64,000 bases of DNA, taken from assembly GCF_001263795.1 (NCBI RefSeq), contig NZ_LHUR01000013.1, positions 62,001-126,000 on the forward strand, written 5' to 3'. The stretch is from Clostridium homopropionicum DSM 5847 (GTDB lineage: Bacteria; Bacillota; Clostridia; Clostridiales; Clostridiaceae). Below are positions 18,406-27,607 of the stretch, one piece after another. The translations under genes and the position numbers were made by a program. Each line of letters starts with the position of its first letter. The stretch's first letter is position 1. The notes beneath the pieces are model-generated. The model did not search any database. It was not told the origin of the DNA and was given only the letters and a program-made list of their open reading frames with translations.

Positions 18406-19662
18406 TTGGATTTATTTGATTTTGCAGTAGAGAAAAATAACGTAAAAAAGCCTTTAGCAGAGAAAATGAGACCTATAAAATTAGATGATTTTATAGGTCA
18501 AGAACATATTGTAGGTAAGGGAAAATTATTGAGAAGACTAATAGAAAATGATAATTTAACTTCTATGATTCTTTATGGTCCTCCTGGAGTTGGAAAAACA
18601 ACCCTAGCTTACATTATCTCTAAGGATACTAAAAGCCAATTTGTAAAATTAAATGCTACTTCTATAGGTGTAAAAGAAATAAGAGATTATATAAGTAAGG
18701 CTGAAGAACTTTTAAAGTTTTATGGGAAAAGAACGATTTTTTTTATCGACGAAATTCACGCTTTAAAAAAAGGTACACAGCAAGATGCACTTTTAGATGC
18801 AGTTGAAAAGGGAATTATTATTTTAGTTGGAGCAACTACTGAGAATCCATATTTTGAAATAAATAGAGCTTTATTAAGTAGGGTTAGGATTTTTCAATTA
18901 GAAGAACTAACAAAAGAAGATATAAAGAATATTTTAATAATGGCTCTCAATGATAAAGAAAGAGGTTATGGAAATTTAAAAATTAAAATAAATAGAAAAG
19001 AAATAGCAATGATTGCTCAGTTAGCTTCAGGCGATGCTAGAAATAGTCTAAACATCTTAGAACTAGCAGTTTTATCTACTCATAAAAATAAGGATGGACA
19101 TATTGAAATAGATGAAGATAAAATAAAGGATTGTGTTCAAAGACCATTGATTAAATATGATTCAAGTGGAGATAACCATTATGATATAGCTTCAGCCTTT
19201 ATAAAAAGTATAAGAGGGTCAGATGAAAATGCTGCTTTATATTGGTTTGGTAGAATGATTATTGGTGGGGAAGATCCAAGATTTATAGTTAGGAGATTAA
19301 TAATTCAGGCTTCAGAAGATATTGGTCTGGCTGATCCAAGGGCAATGCTTATTGCTCATGCAGCCTGGAATGCGCTAGAAACTGTTGGAATGCCAGAAGC
19401 CAGGATACCAATAGCAGAAGCTATAATATATCTTTCAAGAGCAAATAAATCCAACGCAGTATATACAGCAGTTGATAAAGCAATAGATGATGCAAAAAAT
19501 AATCAGTTTAGGGTGCCGCCGCATTTAAGAGATGCACATTATAACGGTGCGAAGGAATTGGGGAGTTTTGGATATAAATATCCTTTTAACTATCAAAACA
19601 ATGAAATTGATCAAGATTATTTTCCAAAAGAAATGAATAAAAAAACTTATTATTTTGAATAA
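18406..19662 (+). CDS. rarA: Replication-associated recombination protein RarA (MgsA), AAA+ ATPase
   Basis: 418 aa, typical. Walker A 'YGPPGVGKTT', Walker B 'IFFIDEIHAL', the sensor segment 'LVGATTENPYFEIN' and arginine-finger region 'ALLSRVRIFQL' define a clamp-loader-like AAA+ core. The C-terminal MgsA domain includes 'EDIGLADPRAMLIAHAAW' and 'RVPPHLRDAHYNGAKELG'. RarA acts at stalled replication forks with SSB. The start is TTG at 18406 behind AAGGTGGG. It is followed by the iscR promoter, so it is probably a single-gene unit. Confidence 0.95.
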   Translation: MDLFDFAVEKNNVKKPLAEKMRPIKLDDFIGQEHIVGKGKLLRRLIENDNLTSMILYGPPGVGKTTLAYIISKDTKSQFVKLNATSIGVKEIRDYISKAEELLKFYGKRTIFFIDEIHALKKGTQQDALLDAVEKGIIILVGATTENPYFEINRALLSRVRIFQLEELTKEDIKNILIMALNDKERGYGNLKIKINRKEIAMIAQLASGDARNSLNILELAVLSTHKNKDGHIEIDEDKIKDCVQRPLIKYDSSGDNHYDIASAFIKSIRGSDENAALYWFGRMIIGGEDPRFIVRRLIIQASEDIGLADPRAMLIAHAAWNALETVGMPEARIPIAEAIIYLSRANKSNAVYTAVDKAIDDAKNNQFRVPPHLRDAHYNGAKELGSFGYKYPFNYQNNEIDQDYFPKEMNKKTYYFE

Positions 19663-19671
19663 TATTTAATG

Positions 19672-19700
19672 TTGACAAAATTGCTATGATTTGATATTAT
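19672..19700 (+). promoter_or_regulatory. SigA promoter of the iscR-iscS-iscU operon
   Basis: A perfect TTGACA (19672-19677), exactly 17 bp, then TATTAT (19695-19700). The predicted transcription start is near 19707, about 64 bases before iscR. Confidence 0.85.
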
Positions 19701-19716
19701 AAAGTTGATAATTTTA

Positions 19717-19745
19717 CTCGGAATTATTAAATGATAATTACTGAG
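19717..19745 (+). promoter_or_regulatory. Dyad downstream of the isc promoter, candidate IscR operator
   Basis: An imperfect inverted repeat: CTCGG-AATTAT on the left and ATAATT-ACTGAG on the right, centred about 24 bases after the predicted start site. Autoregulatory Rrf2 proteins bind such dyads. It could instead act as an RNA hairpin. The symmetry is seen; the binding is inferred. Confidence 0.5.
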
Positions 19746-19770
19746 AGGTTATATATAAAGGGGTGATTTA

Positions 19771-20208
19771 ATGAAGCTATCCACAAAAGGAAGATATGGT
19801 GTAAAGGCTATGGTTGATTTAGCTATAAATTATGGCGAAGCACCAGTATCAATAAAATCTATTGCTGAAAGGCAAAAGATTTCAGAACTGTATTTAGAAC
19901 AACTTTTTGCACCTCTTAGAAAAGCAAAGTTGATAAAAAGCGTTAGAGGGGCTCAAGGAGGATATATCTTAAACAAATCTCCCAAAGATATAACTGTTTC
20001 AGATATTATAGAAGTATTAGAGGGACCAATTGAAATATCTTCTTGTATTGATAGTAATGAATGCAACAATGTAGATACTTGCCCCACTAGACTATTGTGG
20101 GAGAAAATCAAAAATAGCATTGATGAAGTTACAAATTCAATTACTCTTCAAGATATGGCTGATGATTATAATAACATGTTAAAAAAAAGGAGTGAAGCTA
20201 ATGAATAA
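19771..20208 (+). CDS. iscR: Rrf2-family iron-sulfur regulator IscR
   Basis: 145 aa. An N-terminal winged helix-turn-helix ('KLSTKGRYGVKAMVDLA', 'ISELYLEQLFAPLRKA', 'SVRGAQGGYILNK') is followed by a dimer helix. Three cysteines, Cys92, Cys98 and Cys104 (spacing C-x5-C-x5-C), fall exactly at the [2Fe-2S] ligand positions of E. coli IscR. The fourth ligand, His107 there, is Arg107 here. The cysteines point to cluster sensing rather than the CymR cysteine-metabolism role. It is the first gene of an iscR-iscS-iscU operon, with a promoter and dyad just upstream, which suggests autoregulation. Its end overlaps iscS by 8 bases. Confidence 0.88.
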   Translation: MKLSTKGRYGVKAMVDLAINYGEAPVSIKSIAERQKISELYLEQLFAPLRKAKLIKSVRGAQGGYILNKSPKDITVSDIIEVLEGPIEISSCIDSNECNNVDTCPTRLLWEKIKNSIDEVTNSITLQDMADDYNNMLKKRSEANE

Positions 20209-21391
20209 TAAAATATACATGGATTATGCTGCAACTACATATACAAAACCAGAAGTTTTAAATGAAATGTTACCGTATTTTACTGAAAGCTACGGTAATC
20301 CATCATCTTTGTATACCTTGTCTGATTCAAATAAAAAAGCGCTAAATGCTGCAAGGGGAAGAGTAGCTAAAGCTATAAATGCTGATGCTAATGAAATATT
20401 TTTCACATCTGGAGGTTCTGAAGCAGATAATTGGGCAATAAAAGGAGCTGCTCTAGCAAAGAAAAATAAAGGTAATCATATAATAACCTCTGCAATAGAA
20501 CATCATGCAGTAATAAATACATGTGAGTTTTTAGAGAAAAATGGCTTCGATGTAACATATTTACCTGTTGATGATAAAGGTTTCATAAATATAGATGATT
20601 TAAAAGCAGCAATTACAGATAAAACTATTTTAGTTACAATTATGTTTGCAAATAATGAAATTGGTGTTATTGAACCTATAAAAGAAATTGGAGCACTTTG
20701 TAGAGAACATAAAATTTTATTCCATACAGATGCAGTTCAAGCAGTTACACAAGTACCTGTAGATGTTAAAGATATGAATATTGATATGTTATCTATGGCA
20801 GCTCATAAATTCTATGGACCAAAGGGAGTAGGTGCTCTTTACATTAGACGTGGAATTAGAATTGAAAACCTAATTCACGGTGGAGGTCAAGAAAAAGGAA
20901 GAAGACCAAGTACTGAAAACGTGGCTGGAATAGTTGGTATGGGTAAAGCCGTCGAAATCGCAATGGCTGGAATGGAAAAAGAAAGTAAAAGATTAGCAGG
21001 CTTAAGGGATAAAATTATAAAAAATATCTTAGAGAATATACCACACAGTAAACTAAATGGACCAGCAGGAGATAAAAGACTTCCAGGTAATATAAACATA
21101 AGTTTTGTTGGTGTTGAAGGGGAGACCTTATTACTTGATTTAGATGATAAAGGCATTTATGCTTCAACTGGAAGTGCCTGCGCATCTGGAGATCTTGAAC
21201 CATCTCATGTATTATTAGCATTGGGCTTATCCCACGGGGTAGCACATGGTTCTTTAAGATTTAGCTTAGGTTCTGGAACAACTGAAGAACAAGTAGATTA
21301 CTTATTAAATGAACTTCCTTTAATAATAAAGAGAAGAAGAGAAATGTCTCCATATTGGGAGCAGTTTTTAAAAGAGAGAGGGGAAATATAG
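20201..21391 (+). CDS. iscS: Cysteine desulfurase (IscS/NifS type)
   Basis: 396 aa. A pyridoxal-phosphate enzyme that takes sulfur from cysteine as a persulfide for Fe-S clusters and tRNA thiolation. The PLP lysine is Lys203 in 'AAHKFYGPKG', the PLP-contacting 'IEHHAV' is at 100-105, and the persulfide cysteine is Cys327 in 'TGSACASGDLEPSH'. The longer active-site loop is of the IscS/NifS class, not SufS. The frame could open at GTG 20192, but AGGAG at 20188-20192 lies 8 bases before the ATG at 20201. That ATG is inside the iscR coding end, so the two are translationally coupled. Confidence 0.94.
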   Translation: MNNKIYMDYAATTYTKPEVLNEMLPYFTESYGNPSSLYTLSDSNKKALNAARGRVAKAINADANEIFFTSGGSEADNWAIKGAALAKKNKGNHIITSAIEHHAVINTCEFLEKNGFDVTYLPVDDKGFINIDDLKAAITDKTILVTIMFANNEIGVIEPIKEIGALCREHKILFHTDAVQAVTQVPVDVKDMNIDMLSMAAHKFYGPKGVGALYIRRGIRIENLIHGGGQEKGRRPSTENVAGIVGMGKAVEIAMAGMEKESKRLAGLRDKIIKNILENIPHSKLNGPAGDKRLPGNINISFVGVEGETLLLDLDDKGIYASTGSACASGDLEPSHVLLALGLSHGVAHGSLRFSLGSGTTEEQVDYLLNELPLIIKRRREMSPYWEQFLKERGEI

Positions 21392-21392
21392 T

Positions 21393-21821
21393 ATGTATAG
21401 TGAAAAAGTAATGGATCACTTTAGAAATCCTAGAAATGTTGGTGAATTAGAAGACGCTAATGGTATTGGAGAGGTTGGTAATCCTCAATGTGGAGATATA
21501 ATGAAGATATATCTAAAAGTAGAAGATAACATTGTAAAGGATATTAAGTTTAAAACCTTTGGATGCGGTTCTGCTATTGCTTCTTCTAGTATGGCTACAG
21601 AACTAGTAAAGGGAAAAACTGTTGAAGAAGCTTGGAATTTAACAAATAAGGCTGTAGCAGAAGCTCTTGAAGGATTACCACCTGTTAAAATGCATTGCTC
21701 AGTTCTTGCAGAAGAGGCTATTCATAAAGCTATAAATGATTACAGAGAAAAACAGGGGTTAGAAACCTGGGAAATGAAAACACATTCTCATGATATACAT
21801 CATGAGGTACATGGTAACTAG
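21393..21821 (+). CDS. iscU: Iron-sulfur cluster scaffold protein IscU/NifU-like
   Basis: 142 aa, the usual size. Cluster-assembly cysteines Cys33 (in 'NPQCGD', with Asp35), Cys58 (in 'FGCGSAIASS') and Cys102 (in 'KMHCSVLAEEAI') are all present. The scaffold receives sulfur from the desulfurase encoded one base upstream and passes the cluster to apoproteins. A short His-rich tail (SHDIHHEVHGN) is seen in clostridial NifU-like proteins. Neither hscA nor hscB nor a tRNA thiouridylase follows, so the operon ends here at a terminator. Confidence 0.94.
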   Translation: MYSEKVMDHFRNPRNVGELEDANGIGEVGNPQCGDIMKIYLKVEDNIVKDIKFKTFGCGSAIASSSMATELVKGKTVEEAWNLTNKAVAEALEGLPPVKMHCSVLAEEAIHKAINDYREKQGLETWEMKTHSHDIHHEVHGN

Positions 21822-21853
21822 TAGAAAAATTTTATTATTAAATTGATTATATT

Positions 21854-21897
21854 AAAAACTCTAAGCACACATTTATCTGTGATTAGAGTTTTTATAT
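21854..21897 (+). terminator. Rho-independent terminator of the isc operon
   Basis: AAAAACTCTAAGCACA (21854-21869) pairs with TGTGATTAGAGTTTTT (21878-21893) with one mismatch around an 8-nt loop, then T-rich sequence. Confidence 0.85.
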
Positions 21898-21979
21898 TTT
21901 TTAACATATTAAGTAAGAATATTTAATTTGTTACTAGTTAATAATATTGATAATAATAAAAACTAAAAAGAGGTATTAA

Positions 21980-22477
21980 ATGTACAGAATTAAAGATTTT
22001 ATGCTTATGGATGTTATAAACATTGAAAGAAAAAGGATAGGTTTTATTAAAGATATTCTAATAAGTTTTAATAATAGGTGCTTATTAGGATTTTGTATTT
22101 CACCATTTAGAATATTTAATAAAAATTTATTTGTGCATATTCAAGATGTAATAACTTTTAATTCTAGCATAGTTGTAAAAGATACTAGCATAAAACAAGG
22201 TTTAATGATTTCAGAAATTAGAGGAATGGATGTGGTAGATATCAATGGAGATTTATTGGGAATGGTTGAGGATTTCATTTTTGAAAAAAGAGATTTTAAA
22301 ATAACAGGTGTTGTTGTTTCTACTGGATTTATTAGAAATATAATACATGGGAAAAAAATTTTTTTAATTAAGGATCTTATTTTAGGAGAAAAAAATATAT
22401 TGTATTTTTCAAAAAATAGCAAAATATCTTTTCTTACTATTCCACACGAATTAAGGGAAGTAAATAAATATGAATAA
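21980..22477 (+). CDS. PRC-barrel domain protein, two repeats
   Basis: 165 aa. Two PRC-barrel-like halves are visible: one at about 5-75 beginning 'MLMDVINIERKRIGFIKDI', another at about 80-160 beginning 'RGMDVVDINGDLLGMVEDF'. Each has the small barrel pattern of 'DV.. .G..LG...D' followed by beta strands. PRC barrels occur in RimM, reaction-centre H subunits and clostridial sporulation proteins such as YlmC/YmxH. No catalytic residues are seen. The stop overlaps the start of the AI-2E-family transporter gene by 8 bases, so the two are likely co-translated and may work together at the membrane. Confidence 0.75.
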   Translation: MYRIKDFMLMDVINIERKRIGFIKDILISFNNRCLLGFCISPFRIFNKNLFVHIQDVITFNSSIVVKDTSIKQGLMISEIRGMDVVDINGDLLGMVEDFIFEKRDFKITGVVVSTGFIRNIIHGKKIFLIKDLILGEKNILYFSKNSKISFLTIPHELREVNKYE

Positions 22478-23504
22478 ATTATTATATAAAAATAAGAAAT
22501 TAATAAAAATAATAGTATATGTAATTTTACTTATATTATTAATTGTTCTTTTGTATAATAACAAGATAATAAAAGATATTTTCTCAATTATATTGGGTGC
22601 TTTTATTTTATCTTATGCACTTAAACCGTTTCATAATGCTTTATTAAGGAAAGGAATAAAGCCAAGTTATGCAGCACTAATATTAATTTTGTTTGTTATA
22701 GTGAGCGTTATTTTAATAGTAACCATTTTGATACCATCAATATTTAAAGAAAGTATTAATCTCGGAAATACTATTGAAGAAATACAAGAGTATTCAAATG
22801 AAATATACTACAATTTAAAATTAATTCAAAAGGACAAATTTATTGTTAACATTTTTGATAATTTCTACGGCAAATTAAATGGATTATTGCTTCATATTTT
22901 TGATAAGCTCATGAATTTTACAACTAGTCTAGGAGAAAAAGCATTAGCATTAGTTGTTATACCAATAATTGCTTATTATTTTTTGTGCGACAAAGAATAT
23001 ATAGAAAATAAACTTCTTTTATTATTTCCCTTAAATTCAAGGAAAATAATAAAAAAAATTAATAGTGATATAGATAAAATACTAGGAAGATATATCGTAA
23101 GTCAATTTATTCTCTGCGCAATTGTAAGCCTTATCACTTTTATTTTATTACTAGCCTTGAGAGTGAAATTTCCACTCGTTCTTTCTCTACTAAATGGATT
23201 GCTTAATATAATTCCATATTTTGGGCCAATATTTGGTATGGTATTGCCAATTATTGTAGCGCTATTAACTTCATATAAGACTGCTTTATACACTTTACTA
23301 GGTTTATATTTGATTCAATTAGTTGAAGGCAATATATTATCTCCTAAGGTTACTGGAGATAGTGTAAGTATGCATCCATTAGTAGTAATAATTTTACTTT
23401 TAATTGGAGGAGAATTAGGTGGATTTTGGGGAATGGTTCTAGCGATTCCTATTGGGGTGATAATAAAGGTTATTTATGATAATTTGAATTACTACATTTA
23501 TTAG
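22470..23504 (+). CDS. AI-2E family transporter (YdbI/YtvI/PerM-like)
   Basis: 344 aa with about seven to eight membrane helices: a pair near 10-45, one near 60-85, then after a soluble stretch (about 90-150) the C-terminal bundle. The C-terminal half shows the family pattern 'LLNGLLNIIPYFGPIFGMVLP' split by a long helix, and ends 'VVIILLLIGGELGGFWGMVLAIP'. Relatives export or move varied solutes (autoinducer-2, sodium or other ions), so no substrate is named. In several Firmicutes a gene of this family precedes alaS, as here. The start ATG lies in the end of the PRC-barrel gene. Confidence 0.88.
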   Translation: MNKLLYKNKKLIKIIVYVILLILLIVLLYNNKIIKDIFSIILGAFILSYALKPFHNALLRKGIKPSYAALILILFVIVSVILIVTILIPSIFKESINLGNTIEEIQEYSNEIYYNLKLIQKDKFIVNIFDNFYGKLNGLLLHIFDKLMNFTTSLGEKALALVVIPIIAYYFLCDKEYIENKLLLLFPLNSRKIIKKINSDIDKILGRYIVSQFILCAIVSLITFILLLALRVKFPLVLSLLNGLLNIIPYFGPIFGMVLPIIVALLTSYKTALYTLLGLYLIQLVEGNILSPKVTGDSVSMHPLVVIILLLIGGELGGFWGMVLAIPIGVIIKVIYDNLNYYIY

Positions 23505-23529
23505 CATATTTTTCTCATTTACTAGAATG

Positions 23530-23558
23530 TTGACATAAATATCATTTTTTCATATAAT
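23530..23558 (+). promoter_or_regulatory. SigA promoter of the T-box leader and alaS
   Basis: Perfect consensus: TTGACA (23530-23535), 17-bp spacer, TATAAT (23553-23558). Transcription should start near 23565, giving a 270-base leader. Confidence 0.88.
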
Positions 23559-23565
23559 CAAAATA

Positions 23566-23793
23566 TCTTTATACATAATAGCATATAATTAGGCGATGAG
23601 CAGAAGGAGTAAATATTTTTTATCATTCAGAGAAGAAGTGGCTGGTGAGAACTTCTTGATATAAGTATTGAAGCTATCTAGGAGTCATAGTGATTTAAGA
23701 GATGTAAATGTATAATTTACTATTATATATTTATGTAATTAGGGTGGTACCGCGGAAAACTTTCGTCCCTTAAGGGAATGAAGGTTTTTTTGT
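23566..23793 (+). promoter_or_regulatory. T-box riboswitch for alanyl-tRNA synthetase
   Basis: The 329-base gap before alaS is filled by a T-box leader. Stem I includes the conserved GATGAGCAGAAGGAGTA-like start and the 'GTGGCTGGTGAGAACTT' region. The specifier loop reads GAAGCTATC, giving the alanine codon GCT at 23673-23675. The T-box sequence AGGGTGGTACCGCG lies at 23741-23754, whose TGGT-type bulge pairs with the tRNA acceptor end. A terminator (about 23757-23791, with TCCCTTAAGGGA at its apex, then T-run) follows. Uncharged tRNA-Ala should favour the antiterminator and switch on alaS. The start base is estimated from the promoter. Confidence 0.95.
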
Positions 23794-23833
23794 ATTATTT
23801 TTTAGAAAGATGTAACAGATGGAGGTAATTATC

Positions 23834-26473
23834 ATGCAAAAAATGGGATTAAATGATGTAAGAGAGGCTTACCTAAAATTTTTCGAAAGTAAGGAACATT
23901 TGAGACTTGAAAGTTTTTCGCTTGTTCCTAAAAATGATAAAAGTTTATTGCTAATTAATGCAGGTATGGCACCGCTAAAGCCATATTTTACAGGACTTCA
24001 AACACCACCAAGAAAGAGAATTACAACCTGTCAAAAGTGTGTAAGGACAGGAGATATTGAAAATGTAGGTAAAACCTCAAGACATGCTACATTTTTCGAA
24101 ATGTTAGGAAATTTCTCTTTTGGAGATTATTTTAAAAATGAAGTAATACCTTGGGCATGGGAATTCATAACTGAAGTATTAAACCTACCAAAGGATAAAT
24201 TATATGTAACTATATATTTAGATGATGATGAAGCATATGAAATATGGACTTCAAAGACAGATGTAAATCCTAAACATATATTTAGATTAGGTAAAGAAGA
24301 TAATTTCTGGGAACATGGTGTTGGACCTTGTGGTCCATGCTCGGAAATTCACTTTTATAAAGATTCAGGTGAAATTATATCTGCAGAGGACTTTAAAGAA
24401 AAATCTGATTTAGATAGAGCTGTTGAATTTTGGAACTTAGTTTTTACTCAATTTGATAAAGATGAGGATGGTAATTATAACAGATTAGACTTCCCTAATA
24501 TTGATACAGGTATGGGGCTTGAAAGAATGGCTACAATTATGCAAGGTGTAGATACAATTTTCGAAGTTGATACAATAAGTACTATATTACATGAGGTTTC
24601 AAAGCTTTCAGGAGTAAAATATGGTGATGATAGCAAAAAAGATGTGTCACTTAGAATTATTACTGACCATGTAAGAAGTGTTACTTTTATGATAAGCGAT
24701 GGTATTTTGCCTTCAAATGAAGGTAGAGGATATGTATTAAGGAGGCTTTTAAGAAGAGCCGCAAGACATGGCAGAATATTGGGGATAAAAGGGAGTTTCC
24801 TAAATAAGATAGTTGATACTGTTATTAAGTGTTCAGGAAAAGCATATCCAGAGTTAGAAGAAAAATATGAATACATTAAAAAAGTTATATTACTAGAAGA
24901 AGAAAGATTTGGAGAAACTATAGATCTAGGAATGGATATACTATATAGCTATATAGATGAATTAGAAAAGAATGCAGAAAAGACTCTATCAGGTGAAAAG
25001 GCGTTTAAGTTATATGACACATATGGCTTCCCATTAGAGTTAACTCAGGAGATTTTAGAAGAAAAATTAATGAAAGTTGATATCGAAGGCTTTAATGAAG
25101 AAATGAATAGGCAAAGAGAAAGAGCAAGAGCCGCTAGAGAAGAAAGTACTTACATGGGAACTGATGTAAAGGTTCTTGATACAATATCTTCAGATATTGA
25201 AACAAAATTCTCAGGATATGATAAATTAGAATTATCGTCTAAAGTTAAGGTAATTATCAAAGATGATAAATTTATTAACAGCATTAATGAAGGTGATAGA
25301 GGAATAATAGTAACAGAGGAAACTCCTTTTTATGCAGAAATGGGAGGTCAAGTAGGAGACAGAGGAATTATATTTAATGATAATTTTGAAGCTGTGGTTG
25401 AGGATTGTAAGAAGAACATCGGAGGAAAGACTGTACATTTCATTGAAGTAACAAAAGGAACTCTAAACATAGAAGAAATAGTAACATTGAAGGTTGATAA
25501 AGTTAGAAGAGAAAAAATTTCAAAAAATCATAGTGCTACTCATATGCTTCACGCTGCCTTAAGACTTGTTTTAGGCGATCACGTTCATCAATCAGGTTCT
25601 TTTGTAGATGAAGATAAATTAAGATTTGATTTCACTCATTTTGCTAGCGTAACACCAGAAGAAATCAAAAGGGTTGAAGAAATAGTAAATAGCAAAGTAA
25701 TGGAACTTTACTCAGTTAATACAGATGAGATGTCTTTAGATGAAGCAAGAGAAACAGGTGCCATGGCTTTATTTGATGAAAAGTATGGTGAAAAGGTTAG
25801 AGTAGTAAAAATGAGCGATTTTAGTGTAGAGCTCTGTGGAGGAACTCACATTGAAAATGTAGGTAAAATAGGAATTTTTAAAATAGTATCCGAAAATGGT
25901 ATTGCTGCTGGAATCAGAAGAATTGAAGCTGTTACAGGAGAAAAAGCATTAGAATATATGGAAAGAAAATCAGAGATACTAAAAGATATTAGTGAAATAA
26001 TTAAATGCTCTGAAAAGGATATTATTAATAAACTAAATCAGATTAATGTAGAACTTAAAGATAAGGATAAAGAAATATCTCAATTAAAATTAAAGCTTGC
26101 AACTGGTTCAGAAGATGACATATTGAAAAATGTTAAAGAAATAAAATCAATTAAAGTAGCTACTGCAGTTCTAAAGAATGTAGATAGTAATTCTTTAAGA
26201 AACCTAGGGGATAAGATTAAAGATAAAATTGGAAGTGGTCTTGTAGTCTTAGGCAGCAAAGAGGGAGATAAGGTACAATTCTTAGCTATGGCTACAAAAG
26301 ATGTAGTAGCTAAAGGAATTCATTGTGGAAATATAATTAAAGAAATTGCTAAAATTGCAGGCGGAGGCGGCGGTGGAAGACCAGATATGGCTCAAGCTGG
26401 TGGAAAATTGCCAGAAAAATTGAATGAAGCAATAAATGAAGTCCAAAATATTGTGGAAAAATTAGTAAAATAG
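23834..26473 (+). CDS. alaS: Alanine--tRNA ligase
   Basis: 879 aa, full length. Class II catalytic domain with motif '[18 protein letters not shown]' and '[17 protein letters not shown]', an editing domain with zinc-type residues '[11 protein letters not shown]' and '[10 protein letters not shown]', and the C-terminal C-Ala domain ending '[17 protein letters not shown]'. It charges tRNA-Ala and clears mischarged Ser or Gly. An ATG at 23819 exists in frame, but GGAGG at 23821-23825 is 8 bases before the ATG at 23834, so 23834 is the start. Controlled by the T-box upstream. The ireB gene follows after 85 bases. Confidence 0.97.
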   Translation: MQKMGLNDVREAYLKFFESKEHLRLESFSLVPKNDKSLLLINAGMAPLKPYFTGLQTPPRKRITTCQKCVRTGDIENVGKTSRHATFFEMLGNFSFGDYFKNEVIPWAWEFITEVLNLPKDKLYVTIYLDDDEAYEIWTSKTDVNPKHIFRLGKEDNFWEHGVGPCGPCSEIHFYKDSGEIISAEDFKEKSDLDRAVEFWNLVFTQFDKDEDGNYNRLDFPNIDTGMGLERMATIMQGVDTIFEVDTISTILHEVSKLSGVKYGDDSKKDVSLRIITDHVRSVTFMISDGILPSNEGRGYVLRRLLRRAARHGRILGIKGSFLNKIVDTVIKCSGKAYPELEEKYEYIKKVILLEEERFGETIDLGMDILYSYIDELEKNAEKTLSGEKAFKLYDTYGFPLELTQEILEEKLMKVDIEGFNEEMNRQRERARAAREESTYMGTDVKVLDTISSDIETKFSGYDKLELSSKVKVIIKDDKFINSINEGDRGIIVTEETPFYAEMGGQVGDRGIIFNDNFEAVVEDCKKNIGGKTVHFIEVTKGTLNIEEIVTLKVDKVRREKISKNHSATHMLHAALRLVLGDHVHQSGSFVDEDKLRFDFTHFASVTPEEIKRVEEIVNSKVMELYSVNTDEMSLDEARETGAMALFDEKYGEKVRVVKMSDFSVELCGGTHIENVGKIGIFKIVSENGIAAGIRRIEAVTGEKALEYMERKSEILKDISEIIKCSEKDIINKLNQINVELKDKDKEISQLKLKLATGSEDDILKNVKEIKSIKVATAVLKNVDSNSLRNLGDKIKDKIGSGLVVLGSKEGDKVQFLAMATKDVVAKGIHCGNIIKEIAKIAGGGGGGRPDMAQAGGKLPEKLNEAINEVQNIVEKLVK

Positions 26474-26558
26474 TATACTTTTTATTTAAATTGGTTTATA
26501 ATAAAATTACAAGTATTATAGATGTGGACTGCATTTCATAAAAAGGGGTGAAGCAGTT

Positions 26559-26813
26559 ATGGGAATAAGTGAAAATACCATGCAATTCGATATACAGAAA
26601 AATAAGAAAGATATTACTAGAAACATATTGAGCCAAGTTAATGATTCTTTAAAGGAGAAAGGTTATAATCCTATTAATCAGTTGGTTGGGTATTTAATTT
26701 CTGGTGATCCTACTTATATAACTAACTATAATGGAGCGAGAGCATTAATCAGAAAGTTAGAAAGAGATGAAATACTCGAAGAAGTTTTAAAAGCGTATTT
26801 ATCAATAAAATAA
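26559..26813 (+). CDS. ireB: IreB family regulatory phosphoprotein (UPF0297, YrzL)
   Basis: 84 aa, the family length. The sequence '[20 protein letters not shown]' is the family hallmark. In Enterococcus, IreB is phosphorylated near its N-terminus by the PASTA kinase IreK and restrains cephalosporin resistance. Here the N-terminus '[11 protein letters not shown]' offers Ser4 and Thr7. The position between alaS and ruvX is the conserved Firmicute order. The ATG follows AAAGGGGTG. A strong terminator right after the stop may lower expression of the genes downstream. Confidence 0.93.
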   Translation: MGISENTMQFDIQKNKKDITRNILSQVNDSLKEKGYNPINQLVGYLISGDPTYITNYNGARALIRKLERDEILEEVLKAYLSIK

Positions 26814-26838
26814 AAATGCCCTTATGGGCATTTTTATT
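26812..26838 (+). terminator. Rho-independent terminator after ireB
   Basis: A 10-bp perfect stem (AAAAATGCCC at 26812-26821 with GGGCATTTTT at 26826-26835), TTAT loop. It separates ireB from ruvX inside an otherwise conserved gene string. Confidence 0.9.
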
Positions 26839-26873
26839 TTGACACTTCATATTATTAAACAAGGAGATAGCCT

Positions 26874-27281
26874 ATGAGGATACTGGGATTAGATGTTGGA
26901 GATAGAACTATTGGAGTTGCTATCAGCGATTTGCTAGGATTAACGGCTCAAGGAATAACTACAATTAATAGAAGAAATATTCAGTTTGATTTAAATGAAT
27001 TGATAAAAATTTGCAAAGAATATAATGTAGAAAAAATAGTATGTGGCTTACCCAAAAACATGAATGGAACTATTGGTGAGCAAGGTGAAAAGGTAATAAG
27101 TTTTTGTAAAATACTTGAACAGGAAATAGGTATCCCAATAAAAATGTGGGATGAGAGGTTAACAACTGCTGCAGCCCAGAGAGCTATGCTAGAGGCGAAT
27201 TTATCGAGAGCAAAGAGAAAAAAAATCGTAGATAAAATTGCAGCTACTTACATTTTACAAGGATTCTTAGATAGTATTTAA
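26874..27281 (+). CDS. ruvX: Putative pre-16S rRNA nuclease / Holliday junction resolvase RuvX (YqgF)
   Basis: 135 aa. RNase H-like fold with the first catalytic block '[16 protein letters not shown]', the second around '[13 protein letters not shown]' and the C-terminal '[15 protein letters not shown]' block. In E. coli YqgF matures the 5' end of 16S rRNA; it was first named as a Holliday-junction resolvase. It starts at an ATG behind AAGGAG and is followed after 29 bases by the DUF1292 gene, the usual order. Confidence 0.94.
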   Translation: MRILGLDVGDRTIGVAISDLLGLTAQGITTINRRNIQFDLNELIKICKEYNVEKIVCGLPKNMNGTIGEQGEKVISFCKILEQEIGIPIKMWDERLTTAAAQRAMLEANLSRAKRKKIVDKIAATYILQGFLDSI

Positions 27282-27310
27282 TGAAAATAAAATAAAAGGA
27301 GAAGATAAAA

Positions 27311-27577
27311 ATGGAAAAGGAATTTGATACAATAGTTTTAAAAGATGAAGATGGAGAAGAAATAGAATTTGATTTAATAATGAAGTTTGAAATTGAAGAA
27401 AAAGAGTATGTTATACTTGCACCTATAGAGGATGAAGAAGCAGAAGCTGTAGCTTTGAGAGTAGAAAAAGACAATAATGGTGAAGATATTTTTGTTACAA
27501 TTGAAGATGATGTTGAATTTGAAATGGTATCTGAAGCATATGAAACCTTAATGGAAGAAAATGAAAATTTAAACTGA
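27311..27577 (+). CDS. DUF1292 family protein (YrzB-like)
   Basis: 88 aa, strikingly acidic: nearly a third of residues are Asp or Glu. It shows the family pattern 'DEDGEEIEFDLIMKFEIEEKEYVILAPIEDEE'. This is an ancient, almost universal companion of ruvX and alaS in Firmicutes, with no proven function; an RNase H-like partner or chaperone-like role would be speculation. The ATG has AAGGAG about 10 bases upstream. Its stop lies close to the Fur-box-like site that marks the start of the next unit. Confidence 0.9.
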   Translation: MEKEFDTIVLKDEDGEEIEFDLIMKFEIEEKEYVILAPIEDEEAEAVALRVEKDNNGEDIFVTIEDDVEFEMVSEAYETLMEENENLN

Positions 27578-27591
27578 ATTGTAGTATCGAA

Positions 27592-27606
27592 TAGTAATCA
27601 TTATCA
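27592..27606 (+). promoter_or_regulatory. Fur-box-like operator of fur
   Basis: TAGTAATCATTATCA; read on the minus strand it is TGATAATGATTACTA, against the 7-1-7 Fur consensus TGATAATNATTATCA. One half-site is perfect and the other differs at two bases. It ends one base before the -35 box of the fur promoter, so bound Fur would block the polymerase. Confidence 0.65.
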
Positions 27607-27607
27607 A

